DNA from: JAHEEL01 sp963700375
Lineage (GTDB): Bacteria; Actinomycetota; Acidimicrobiia; Spongiisociales; UBA5794
Length of the DNA: 64,000 nucleotides
Assembly (NCBI GenBank): GCA_963700375.1
Contig: CAVOXF010000004.1
Location: 62,001 to 126,000, forward strand
Reading direction: 5' to 3'
Made by a program: the position numbers and the translations under genes. Shown piece after piece: positions 17,020 to 25,404 of this stretch (the first letter of the stretch is position 1; each line of letters starts with the position of its first letter). A model generated the notes under the pieces. The model saw only the letters and a list, made by a program, of their open reading frames with translations. It searched no databases and had not been told where the DNA came from.

Positions 17020-19142
17020 CGGCGACCGAGCGGCAGATAGGCCTTCTCGGCGTAGTCGATCAGCATGCGGTGCGTCGTGAACTGCGACAGACCGGTGACC
17101 ATGGACGCCTTCATCATGGCGATCCACGAACGCGGGAGACCCTGCTCGTCCCGGTCGTAGTACGTGGGGACCACCTCCGATTCGAGGAGCTGGTAGAGCA
17201 GCTCGGCGTCGTTCTCATCGGAGATCGAGTCCTCTCCGAAACCCCATCCGTTGGTGCCGTCGAAGCCTTCGACCCACCATCCGTCGAGCACGCTGAGGTT
17301 CAAGCCTCCGTTCGCTGCGGCCTTCATGCCCGACGTGCCGCTGGCCTCACGAGGCGGTCGAGGCGTATTGAGCCACACGTCGGCGCCGGTGACAAGCGTG
17401 CGGCCAAGGCGCATGTTGTAGTCCTCGATGAAGAACAGGTGGCCTTCGAAGGCAGCACTTTGCGAGCGTTCGAAGACGCTCTTGATCAACGCCTGCCCTT
17501 CCCGATCTGCCGGGTGTGCCTTGCCGGCGAACACCAACTGCACGGGGCGATCGGGATTCTTGACGATCGCTTCGAGACGCGCAGGATCGGTGAAGAGCAT
17601 CCCGGCCCGCTTGTAGCTGGTGAACCGACGCGCAAATGCGATCGTGAGGCGGTCCGAGGGAAGCTGGTCGTTGAGCCAACGGAGACGGTTCGAGCCGTGC
17701 CCATGCCTCGCGTACTCCTCGCTGAGCCGCTTCCTGAGGCGGCGGGTCATCAACTCACGCTGCGCACTATGCGCACGCCAGACGCGTCCATCGTCGATGT
17801 CGAGGATCGCCTGCCAGGTCTCCGGCTCGTGGATCCGCTCGGGCCAGTCGAGGCCGATTGCGTTGTTGAGAAGCCGCCGTATCCCGTGGCCGAGCCAGGT
17901 TGACGGGTGGATGCCGTTCGTGACGGCGAGCGCCGGACCGCCGATGAGGTCGCCCCAGTCCTGTGTCACGACGTCGGCATGGCGAATCGAGACACCGTTG
18001 GTCCGGTCGGACAGCCTGATCGCAAGCGCACCCATGTCGAAGACACCGTCGTCGCCTGAACCATTCCTCGCGAGTTCGCGCTGCGTATCGGTATCTACGC
18101 CGTCGATCGCCCCGGTCAGTGCGGCAGCCGCCATCGATGCATCAAAGGTTTCGTTGCCGGCTGGGACGGGGGTATGGAGCGTGAAGAGCGTCCGATCGGA
18201 GACCAGTTGTTTGGCCGTATCGATGTCGGGGTGGGTTTCGAGTTCCCACGACAGCCGCTCGAACAGGCTCAGGGCGGCGTGGCCCTCGTTGATGTGCCAC
18301 ATGGCCGGATCGATGCCGAGGGCCCGGATCACCCGCGCCCCGCCGATGCCGAGCACGGCCTCTTGCGCAAAACGCGCTTCTCGCCCGCGCACGTAGAGGA
18401 TGTGGGTGATCGGCCGGTCGGCCGGATCGTTCTCCGGGAGATCGGTATCGAGCAGGAGCAGCGGCACGCGGCCAACGTCGACTCGCCACGCCCCGACCGC
18501 CACGTCGCGCCCGTTGAGGTTGACGGACACCCGCAAGGGGCGACCGCTGTGCGGATCCAGGACCTCGCGAACCGGGCGGCGCCGCAGTTCGAGGCGTTGG
18601 TAGGTGTGCTGCTGCCAGCCATCGGGATCGACGGCCTGACGGAAGAACCCCCGCCGGTAGAGCAAGCCGACGCCCACAAGCGGGATCCCGAGGTCCGACG
18701 CGGACTTGACGTGGTCGCCGGCCAGGACGCCGAGGCCGCCGGAGTAGAACGGCAGCTTCTCGTTGATCCCGAACTCGGCGCACAGATATGCCACCGGCCC
18801 ATCGAGTTCGAGGGCGTGGTGCGTGTCGTACCAGGTCTGGTCGTTGTCGAGGTAGTGGTCGAAGCGCTCGACGGCTTCGTAATACAGTTCGACGAAGCTG
18901 CCGCTGGCGGTCAGGGCCTCCCAGGTCGACGGCTCGACCACCTGAAGGAGGCCGACGGGATTCCTCGACGCCGCCCATGCCTGAGGGTCGATCCGCCCCC
19001 ACAGGTCACGCCCGACCGGATCCCACGACCACCAGAGGTTGTAGGCGATGTCATACAGGCGGTCGAACGCCTTCGGTATGCGAAGCGCAGCCTTGGGGCC
19101 CGTCGGGATGGACGCGCTCAAGCGCTCTCGTCGGTCGATCAT
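17016..19142 (-). CDS. glgP: Alpha-glucan phosphorylase (short GT35 type)
   Basis: Phosphorolysis of alpha-1,4-glucans to glucose 1-phosphate. 708 aa, the length of the short alpha-glucan phosphorylase subfamily rather than the about 800-aa glycogen phosphorylases. Motifs: A-Y-L-C-A-E-F-G-I near residue 115, F-Y-S-G-G-L-G-V-L-A-G-D-H near 130, H-I-N-E-G-H-A near 280, the R-R-F-T-S-Y-K-R region near 515 and the PLP-site segment E-A-S-G-T-S-G-M-K-A-A near 610. The ATG at 19142 has AAGGAG 10 nt upstream. Divergent from fabD. Confidence 0.93.
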   Translation of the reverse strand: MIDRRERLSASIPTGPKAALRIPKAFDRLYDIAYNLWWSWDPVGRDLWGRIDPQAWAASRNPVGLLQVVEPSTWEALTASGSFVELYYEAVERFDHYLDNDQTWYDTHHALELDGPVAYLCAEFGINEKLPFYSGGLGVLAGDHVKSASDLGIPLVGVGLLYRRGFFRQAVDPDGWQQHTYQRLELRRRPVREVLDPHSGRPLRVSVNLNGRDVAVGAWRVDVGRVPLLLLDTDLPENDPADRPITHILYVRGREARFAQEAVLGIGGARVIRALGIDPAMWHINEGHAALSLFERLSWELETHPDIDTAKQLVSDRTLFTLHTPVPAGNETFDASMAAAALTGAIDGVDTDTQRELARNGSGDDGVFDMGALAIRLSDRTNGVSIRHADVVTQDWGDLIGGPALAVTNGIHPSTWLGHGIRRLLNNAIGLDWPERIHEPETWQAILDIDDGRVWRAHSAQRELMTRRLRKRLSEEYARHGHGSNRLRWLNDQLPSDRLTIAFARRFTSYKRAGMLFTDPARLEAIVKNPDRPVQLVFAGKAHPADREGQALIKSVFERSQSAAFEGHLFFIEDYNMRLGRTLVTGADVWLNTPRPPREASGTSGMKAAANGGLNLSVLDGWWVEGFDGTNGWGFGEDSISDENDAELLYQLLESEVVPTYYDRDEQGLPRSWIAMMKASMVTGLSQFTTHRMLIDYAEKAYLPLGRR

Positions 19143-19196
19143 GATCTGGTACTCCTTGTGAGGTCCGGTGAGGCTAGCGTTGAACGATCCTTTGAA

Positions 19197-19218
19197 ACCC
19201 CGATGTCAAACGCGGGGT
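19197..19218. promoter_or_regulatory. Inverted repeat in the glgP-fabD divergent region, possible operator
   Basis: ACCCCG (19197-19202) and CGGGGT (19213-19218) form a 6-bp inverted repeat around a 10-nt centre. TTGAAA at 19192 and TATACC at 19222 flank it but are 24 nt apart, so they are not a normal -35/-10 pair. An operator for fatty-acid genes is possible but unproven. Confidence 0.3.
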
Positions 19219-19251
19219 CGATATACCGATTCCGAGCGGAGAACATCGCAG

Positions 19252-20184
19252 ATGTCACGGTACGCCATTCTCTTCCCAGGCCAGGGGAGCCAGCGCGTCG
19301 GCATGGGCGCCGACCTCTTCTCCGTGTACGCCGACCTGCTCGGCGAACCGGCAGACCGGATCGTCGGATGGTCGCTCGAGGCACTCGTTGTCGAGGGTCC
19401 TCAGGAAGAACTGACGCGCACCGAGCATGCGCAACCCGCGCTCTATGCCGTCTCGTCGGCCCTGTGGCGGGCGCTCGACGAGGCGCTCCCGACACGTCCC
19501 GCGGCGGCGGCCGGGCACTCGCTCGGCGAGTACACCGCGCTTGCCGCGAGCGGTGCGATCTCCTACGAAGACGGCCTGGCCCTTGTTGCTGAGCGAGGTC
19601 GCGCCATGGCCGCGGCCGCCGAAGCAGGGGAACCATCCGGCATGGCGGCCCTGATCGGCGCCGACGCCGACCAAGCAGAGGCGATAGCGGCCGACTGCCG
19701 CGCCGTGGGCGGCAAGCTCTGGGTCGCCAACATCAACGCTCCGTCACAGATCGTGCTCGCGGGCAGCGCGGCCGATATCGAATGGGTCTGCGAGAGCGCG
19801 CGGTCGCTCGGGATTCGGAAGGCGATCCCGCTCGCCGTGGCAGGAGCGTTCCACTCGCCGTTCATGCGGCCGGCGGCGAAGCGGCTCGAAGCGGCCCTGG
19901 ACGCCACCGCCTTCTCGCCCCCCCAATTCCCGGTATATGCGAACACGACCGCCCGTCCCGCTGAGGACCCGGCGCGGCAACTCGCCGAGCAACTCGTCCG
20001 TCCGGTTCAGTTCGCTCCGACGCTCGAGCATATGGCGGCCGATGGGATCACGACCTTCATCCACGTCGGCCCTGGGGACGTCACTGCCGGTCTGGTGAAG
20101 CGGACGGTTCCCGATGCGATCGTGCACGTCGTATCGGGGCTGGATGAAGTCGCCGCCGTCGCGAACGACCCATCCGTACAATGA
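19252..20184 (+). CDS. fabD: Malonyl-CoA:ACP transacylase FabD
   Basis: Loads malonate from CoA onto acyl carrier protein for type II fatty-acid synthesis. 310 aa. The oxyanion-hole segment F-P-G-Q-G-S-Q is at residues 8-14, the catalytic G-H-S-L-G has Ser90, and the A-G-A-F-H-S segment supplies the catalytic His. The ATG at 19252 follows GCGGAG. First gene of the fabD-fabH-fabG-acpP-fabF operon. Confidence 0.95.
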   Translation: MSRYAILFPGQGSQRVGMGADLFSVYADLLGEPADRIVGWSLEALVVEGPQEELTRTEHAQPALYAVSSALWRALDEALPTRPAAAAGHSLGEYTALAASGAISYEDGLALVAERGRAMAAAAEAGEPSGMAALIGADADQAEAIAADCRAVGGKLWVANINAPSQIVLAGSAADIEWVCESARSLGIRKAIPLAVAGAFHSPFMRPAAKRLEAALDATAFSPPQFPVYANTTARPAEDPARQLAEQLVRPVQFAPTLEHMAADGITTFIHVGPGDVTAGLVKRTVPDAIVHVVSGLDEVAAVANDPSVQ

Positions 20185-20209
20185 CGGCCTGACGCGAGAG
20201 GGAACGACG

Positions 20210-21271
20210 ATGCAACGAACCACCATCACGGGCTGGGGCCACTGCATGCCTGAAGGCGTCGTCACCAACGACGATCTCGCAACGGTGATTGAAACGTCGG
20301 ACGAGTGGATCTCGACCCGTTCGGGGATTCGGCAACGCCGGGTTTCGCATGTTGACAACTCGGACCTCGCGACCGTGGCTGCCCGTCACGCGCTCGCCGG
20401 TGCCGGGTTGGAGGCGACCGACGTCGACTACATCCTCGTCGCGACGTGCACGCCGGACCGCTTCATCCCCGCTATGGCGTGCCACGTGCAGGCCAAGCTC
20501 GGCGCTGTGAATGCCGCCGCGACCGACACGAACGCAGGGTGCACCGGGTTCATCTACGGTCTCAATCTTGCGAACGGACTCATCGCCACGGGCTCCGCCA
20601 GGCGCGTCCTCCTCATCGGGTCCGAACGCCTGACCTCCTACCTCGACCTCGAGCGGCGCGACACGGCGGTGCTCTTCGCCGACGGTGCCGGCGCCGTCAT
20701 TCTCGAGGCCACCGATAGCGAGGATGGTCTTCACTCCATCAACGTGGGATCAGACGGACGCCTTGCCGGTGCGTTGACCGTGGAAGGTGCGGGTTCGTCG
20801 TGGATGGACATCCCAACGCCGGTTGCGGTCATCATGGACGGCCGGGAGGTCTTCCGAAATGCGGTCGTCGGCATGGGTGCCGCTGCTCAGCGCGCGGTCG
20901 AGGAAGCCGGGTGGGAGGTCGATGACATCGATCTGCTGATACCCCACCAGGCCAACCTTCGGATCATCGACGCCACGGCGAAGCGCCTCGGTCTCGACGA
21001 GGACCGGGTGTACACCAACATTCAGCACTACGGGAACACATCGGCAGCTTCGATCCCGATCGCACTCTCGGAGGCGCTCGCCGCGGGGCGAGTCACCCCG
21101 GGGGCCAAGATCGTCCTCGTTGCGTTCGGCGCCGGACTCACGTGGGGTGGGGCGGCGATCCAGTGGGGTGACCGCACCGAGCCGATTGCGCTGAGCGATG
21201 CGGCGTTGCCGCCGAGCGACCGCACCGGTCTACAGATCATGATCGATCGCCAGGAGAACCGAATCTCATGA
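20210..21271 (+). CDS. fabH: 3-oxoacyl-ACP synthase III FabH
   Basis: Starts each fatty acid by condensing an acyl-CoA with malonyl-ACP. 353 aa. The Cys-His-Asn triad is visible: C111 in A-G-C-T-G-F, the His of I-P-H-Q-A-N near residue 245 and the Asn of H-Y-G-N-T-S near 275. The C-terminus is about 20 residues longer than E. coli FabH. GAGAGGGA lies before the ATG. TACAAT at the fabD end could be an internal -10. Confidence 0.95.
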   Translation: MQRTTITGWGHCMPEGVVTNDDLATVIETSDEWISTRSGIRQRRVSHVDNSDLATVAARHALAGAGLEATDVDYILVATCTPDRFIPAMACHVQAKLGAVNAAATDTNAGCTGFIYGLNLANGLIATGSARRVLLIGSERLTSYLDLERRDTAVLFADGAGAVILEATDSEDGLHSINVGSDGRLAGALTVEGAGSSWMDIPTPVAVIMDGREVFRNAVVGMGAAAQRAVEEAGWEVDDIDLLIPHQANLRIIDATAKRLGLDEDRVYTNIQHYGNTSAASIPIALSEALAAGRVTPGAKIVLVAFGAGLTWGGAAIQWGDRTEPIALSDAALPPSDRTGLQIMIDRQENRIS

Positions 21272-22002
21272 GCCACGTTGCACTCGTCACCGGAGGGTCC
21301 CGCGGTATTGGACGGGCCATCGCCGTGAGGCTTGCCGCCGACGGCAACGCGGTGGCCGTGAACTATACGTCGAACGCCACCGCCGCCGATGAGGTGGTCG
21401 GGCTGATCACTGCAGCCGGTGGAACCGCCATCGCGGTGCGTGCCGACGTGGGGAACGCCGAAGCCGTCGACGAAATGCTCAGCGAGGTCGAGGGACGCCT
21501 CGGCCGCGTCGGCATCCTCGTCAACAACGCCGGCATCACCCGTGACGACCTCTTGCTCCGCATGGGCCCGCAGGCGTGGGATGACGTGATACAGACCAAC
21601 CTCCGGTCCGTCTACCTCTGCACGAGAGCGGCGATGCGCGGCATGCTCCGCCTGAAGTGGGGTCGGATCATCTCGGTGAGTTCCGTATCGGGGATCGCCG
21701 GCAACCCGGGGCAGGCGAACTACGCAGCCTCGAAAGCGGGGATCATCGGGTTCTCGAAGTCGGTCGCCCGCGAGATCGGGTCCAGGAACATCACCGTCAA
21801 TGTGGTGGCGCCCGGCTTCATCGAGACCGACATGACCGACCAACTCGGTTCCGGCGTTGCGGAAGAAGTGGTTCAGCGAGTCGCCCTCGGTCGGCTCGGG
21901 CAACCTGAGGAGATCGCTGCGGCAGTGGGGTATCTTGCCTCCGACGACGCGGCGTACGTAACGGGTCAGACGCTCGTCGTTGACGGCGGCCTGGCCCTGT
22001 AG
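21268..22002 (+). CDS. fabG: 3-oxoacyl-ACP reductase FabG
   Basis: NADPH-dependent reduction of 3-oxoacyl-ACP. 244-aa short-chain dehydrogenase. Cofactor motif T-G-G-S-R-G-I-G at residues 8-15, N-N-A-G at 86-89, and the catalytic S139, Y152, K156. The C-terminal G-Q-T-L-V-V-D-G-G is typical of FabG. It starts with ATGA overlapping the fabH stop. Confidence 0.96.
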   Translation: MSHVALVTGGSRGIGRAIAVRLAADGNAVAVNYTSNATAADEVVGLITAAGGTAIAVRADVGNAEAVDEMLSEVEGRLGRVGILVNNAGITRDDLLLRMGPQAWDDVIQTNLRSVYLCTRAAMRGMLRLKWGRIISVSSVSGIAGNPGQANYAASKAGIIGFSKSVAREIGSRNITVNVVAPGFIETDMTDQLGSGVAEEVVQRVALGRLGQPEEIAAAVGYLASDDAAYVTGQTLVVDGGLAL

Positions 22003-22025
22003 AAGGCCACAAGGAGGCTTATCCA

Positions 22026-22271
22026 ATGGACAGAACAGAGATCGAAGCAAAGCTGACCGACCTGCTCGTCGACGAGCTGGGGATCGAACGCGACGCCATC
22101 ACGCCCGATGCCAAGTTCGAGGAAGACCTCGATGTCGACTCGCTCGGCGTGGTGGAACTGCTGATGGCGCTCGAAGACAACTTCGGCGTGAAGATCCCGG
22201 ATGAAGAAGCCGAGCAGATAACGACGGTCGGGGAAGCCGTTGATCTTGTGGAGATCAAGCTCAACGCCTAG
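22026..22271 (+). CDS. acpP: Acyl carrier protein
   Basis: 81-aa acidic protein. The 4'-phosphopantetheine attachment site is Ser39 in D-V-D-S-L-G-V-V-E. It carries acyl chains between the fatty-acid synthase enzymes. A strong AAGGAGG lies upstream, consistent with the high expression usual for ACP. Confidence 0.97.
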   Translation: MDRTEIEAKLTDLLVDELGIERDAITPDAKFEEDLDVDSLGVVELLMALEDNFGVKIPDEEAEQITTVGEAVDLVEIKLNA

Positions 22272-22279
22272 GGGGATTT

Positions 22280-23524
22280 ATGAGCGACCGTCGCGTCGTC
22301 GTCACCGGCCTCGGGACGATCAACCCTTTGGGGGTTGACGTCGAGTCCTCGTGGAATGCCCTGCAGAACGGGGAATCAGGTATCGGCCCCATCACCCTGA
22401 TCGAAGCCGAGGACCTCGCGTCGCGCATCGCGGGTGAGGTCAGCGGATTCGACGTGGAGGCCTACATCCCGCGCCGCCAGGCGAGGAGAATGGACCGGTA
22501 TGCCCAGTTCTTCTGGGTGGCCGGGAAGGAGGCACTGGACGACGCCGGCATCGCCTACACCGAGGACGACCCGGATGCGTACCGATCCGGGGTGGTGGTC
22601 GGAACCGGGATCGGCGGTGTCGCGACCTTCGAAGAGGAGTTCACGACGTTGCTCGAGGTCGGCCCCCACCGTCTCAGCCCGTTCGGGATTCCCAAGGTCA
22701 TCGCCAACATGGCAGGAGGACAGGCGTCGATCGATTTCTGCCTCTACGGTCCGAACACCACCATCGTGACCGCCTGCGCCGCGTCGGCGAACGCGATCGG
22801 CGATGCAGCCGCAATCATCCAGCGCGGCGCCGCTGACGTGATGCTTGCCGGTGGGGCCGATGCGTCGATTACCCGCTTTGCGGTTGGCGGATTCGCCCAG
22901 GCGCGTGCGCTGAGCACCAGGAACGACGACCCGCAGCACGCCAGTCGTCCGTTCGACGCGAATCGAGACGGCTTCGTGATGTCCGAGGGTGGCGCCGCCC
23001 TCGTATTGGAGGAGCGCGAGCATGCGCTGGCACGCGGGGCCAAGATCTACGCCGAGTTCCTGGGATACGGCATGTCGTCCGACGGCTACCACGTGACGCT
23101 GCCGCGACCCGGCGGCGGGGGAGCGATCCGCGCCATGCGAGCGGCACTCGACGATGCCTTGCTCGAATCGGAACAGATCTCGTACATCAATGCACACGGA
23201 ACCTCGACCGCAGCGAACGACGCCACGGAGACGATGGCGATCAAGGAAGTCTTCGGAGATCACGCGTACGAGATCCCGGTCTCGTCAACCAAGTCGATGA
23301 GCGGTCACCTGCTGGGCGGCGCCGGTGCGTTCGAGGCCGTCGCCACCGTGCTTGCGATCCACCACGGCATCGTGCCGCCGACGATCAACCTCGAAAGCGC
23401 CGACCCCGACTGCGACCTCGACTACGTACCCAACGCGCCGCGCACGGTCGACGTCGAGTACGCCATGAGCAACTCCTTCGGCTTCGGTGGTCACAACGTC
23501 GTCCTGATCTTCGGCAAGCCCTAG
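22280..23524 (+). CDS. fabF: 3-oxoacyl-ACP synthase II FabF
   Basis: Chain-elongating condensing enzyme. 414 aa, normal length. The Cys-His-His triad is present: C166 in T-A-C-A-A-S-A-N, His in N-A-H-G-T-S near residue 305 and in S-G-H-L-L-G-G-A near 340. The terminal N-S-F-G-F-G-G-H-N is typical. It follows acpP by 8 nt. Confidence 0.96.
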   Translation: MSDRRVVVTGLGTINPLGVDVESSWNALQNGESGIGPITLIEAEDLASRIAGEVSGFDVEAYIPRRQARRMDRYAQFFWVAGKEALDDAGIAYTEDDPDAYRSGVVVGTGIGGVATFEEEFTTLLEVGPHRLSPFGIPKVIANMAGGQASIDFCLYGPNTTIVTACAASANAIGDAAAIIQRGAADVMLAGGADASITRFAVGGFAQARALSTRNDDPQHASRPFDANRDGFVMSEGGAALVLEEREHALARGAKIYAEFLGYGMSSDGYHVTLPRPGGGGAIRAMRAALDDALLESEQISYINAHGTSTAANDATETMAIKEVFGDHAYEIPVSSTKSMSGHLLGGAGAFEAVATVLAIHHGIVPPTINLESADPDCDLDYVPNAPRTVDVEYAMSNSFGFGGHNVVLIFGKP

Positions 23525-23526
23525 CG

Positions 23527-23931
23527 CTACTCAACGCAGTCTTCGCCGGGACCGCATCCGGTCGTCGGAGGAGGGCGATTGGCGTCGACGGCGGTTCGGT
23601 ATTCGTCAAAGGATCGGGCGGTGAGTGCTGCGATCATGCCCACGCCGATGAGCGCACCGATCCCGGTGATGACACCGGCCGCGATCTCGATGCCGAGACA
23701 TGATGACGGGCGGCAAAGAAGGCCCGCGATCGCTCCTCCTACGAAGGCACCAGTGACCGCGCCCCCGATGACCGAGACGGCAACGACCGGCCGGACTTGG
23801 GCCCGGTCGGCAATGAGGCCCATCAGGCCACCAGTGACGGCACCAATGGCGGCACCGGTTGCACCGGCCAGGAGAAGGCCGGGCAGAAGTCCGGCCAGCA
23901 AACCTCCGCCGATCGTGGCCCACCGGGTCAT
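23527..23931 (-). CDS. Glycine-rich small membrane protein
   Basis: 134 aa with several Gly/Ala-rich hydrophobic segments (for example L-L-A-G-L-L-P-G-L-L-L-A-G-A-T-G near residue 10 and I-A-A-G-V-I-T-G-I-G near 85), interrupted by short charged loops. Such glycine-zipper helices pack tightly in membranes. Two cysteines (C-R-P-S-S-C) lie in a loop, and the C-terminus has C-G-P-G-E-D-C. Starts with an ATGA overlap on the previous gene. Not a family I recognise. Confidence 0.6.
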   Translation of the reverse strand: MTRWATIGGGLLAGLLPGLLLAGATGAAIGAVTGGLMGLIADRAQVRPVVAVSVIGGAVTGAFVGGAIAGLLCRPSSCLGIEIAAGVITGIGALIGVGMIAALTARSFDEYRTAVDANRPPPTTGCGPGEDCVE

Positions 23932-24647
23932 CGGCCCGCCTCAGACCGGTTCTGTGCTCGAGGCGGCGGGAGCGGTGCTTGCACCGGCGACTGGGCGTCG
24001 CGCGCGCCCGGCGACCATGCGAAGACTGCGCACGCGAGACCGAAAGCGACGAAGGCGACCCCGCCGACCCAGCTACCGGTTGTCAGCGCGGCGACGATTG
24101 CGATGATCGGCACCACGACGCGAAGACCCCACAAGCCCCAAAGGAATCCCCGGGCGTACGCCCACGCCAGGACCGGGCCGGCAACGGCGAGGGCGAACGC
24201 CGCAGGCGCTGCTGCGTCGATCGAGGCGAGACCGGCAAGCGGGAGCGCTCCGACGGCGACGAGGGGGAGCGCAACCGCGGCGGTCCCCGCACCCGTTCCC
24301 GGTCGCTGGCGGAGCCAGATCCGCAGCCACGGGCCGGCCAGTCCGCCGATCGCAAGGAGCGACAGCGTGACTGCGGCGATCGAGAGGACATCGGACAGGC
24401 CGCCGACCGAACCGACGACCAGGGTGACCACGGCCACCGCCAGAGCAAGCCAGCGGGCCCAGGGCGCGCGCACCAGCAACATGCCAACGATGGCGATCGC
24501 GGTGTAGATCACGATCCCGGAGATCACCAGCGCGGCTGAACCGGGAGAGAAGGGATCCGGCGACGTTCCGAGGTGTATCGACCAGGCCAGTTCGGCCGCC
24601 GCGAACGATCCGGCAATGATCAGGGGTGTGCGTGCCGATCGATTCAT
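23928..24647 (-). CDS. Multi-pass membrane protein of unknown function
   Basis: 239 aa, mostly hydrophobic, with about seven predicted membrane segments and a basic C-terminal tail. No catalytic motif is visible. It shares an operon and a 4-nt overlap with the 134-aa membrane protein, suggesting a two-gene unit. The ATG at 24647 lacks a strong Shine-Dalgarno sequence. Confidence 0.6.
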   Translation of the reverse strand: MNRSARTPLIIAGSFAAAELAWSIHLGTSPDPFSPGSAALVISGIVIYTAIAIVGMLLVRAPWARWLALAVAVVTLVVGSVGGLSDVLSIAAVTLSLLAIGGLAGPWLRIWLRQRPGTGAGTAAVALPLVAVGALPLAGLASIDAAAPAAFALAVAGPVLAWAYARGFLWGLWGLRVVVPIIAIVAALTTGSWVGGVAFVAFGLACAVFAWSPGARDAQSPVQAPLPPPRAQNRSEAGR

Positions 24648-24738
24648 GAGTACCGGCAGCCGCTACTGGTCCGGGCCGGGGTTCCTTGCTCGGGTACGGA
24701 GGGCGGCAGTGTAGTGGCAGCCGGACCCAGTGCATGGG

Positions 24739-25374
24739 TCACGGCGACGCCGCAGGCGGTTCAACCGGACCCTGATCGGGAGCCCACATCTCGCACTCCA
24801 CCCAGGGGAGTTCGGGACGAGCTTCGAGGGCGACGAACGCCGCATGCATGGGCTTGTCCGAGTTGAGGTCGGCGAGCGGGCGACCGGACAGCAGCAATCG
24901 AGCCGCCTGAATCGGGTCCTGGTGAGAGACGATGATGAGCGGGCCGCCGGTGGCGGCACGGTGCCGCTGCACGGTGCCGCTGATCCGATTGGCGAGGTCG
25001 ACGAGCGACTCGGGGGAGAAGGGGAGGTACACCGGGTTGGAGAGGTATGCCTCGAGTTCTCCCGGGAAGTCGAACTCGAGGTCGTCCCAGACCTGGCCCG
25101 CCCAGCGGGTGCTCAACCTCCATTCCGTCAGGGTCTCGTCGACGATGACCCGGCCGTTGCGCCGTCGGGCGATGATTCCCGCCGTCTCCGCCGCGCGTTC
25201 GAGCGGGGATGTGACGATCGTGGCGCCTGGCGGTAGTCGGTCGGCAGTGACTTCGGCTTGCCTGCGCCCCGTGGCCGAGAGCAAGAACCCCGGCAGGTCG
25301 GCGTAGACGATGTGCCGGGGATTCTCGACCTCTCCGTGGCGCACGAGAAACACATTGGCTGGCCCGGGCTTCAT
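24739..25374 (-). CDS. Histidine phosphatase (phosphoglycerate mutase-like) family protein
   Basis: 211 aa. The catalytic L-V-R-H-G-E motif is near residue 10, the second Arg/Glu region E-R-A-A-E-T-A near 62, and the second His is in I-V-S-H-Q-D near 155. Substrate unknown: members include alpha-ribazole phosphatases, phosphoglycerate mutases and general phosphatases. The ATG at 25374 is chosen over upstream starts because it gives a normal N-terminus; a TAGCCT box 7 nt upstream predicts a leaderless transcript. It shares a 30-bp divergent region with dinB. Confidence 0.83.
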   Translation of the reverse strand: MKPGPANVFLVRHGEVENPRHIVYADLPGFLLSATGRRQAEVTADRLPPGATIVTSPLERAAETAGIIARRRNGRVIVDETLTEWRLSTRWAGQVWDDLEFDFPGELEAYLSNPVYLPFSPESLVDLANRISGTVQRHRAATGGPLIIVSHQDPIQAARLLLSGRPLADLNSDKPMHAAFVALEARPELPWVECEMWAPDQGPVEPPAASP

Positions 25375-25381
25375 CTCCGGC

Positions 25382-25398
25382 AGGCTACCGGGTACGGT
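25382..25398. promoter_or_regulatory. Back-to-back leaderless promoters of the phosphatase gene and dinB
   Basis: On the plus strand TACGGT (25393-25398) lies 6 nt before the dinB ATG. On the minus strand TAGCCT (25387-25382) lies 7 nt before the phosphatase ATG. The two starts are only 30 bp apart, so polymerase binding to one would exclude the other. Confidence 0.5.
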
Positions 25399-25404
25399 GA
25401 GGCC

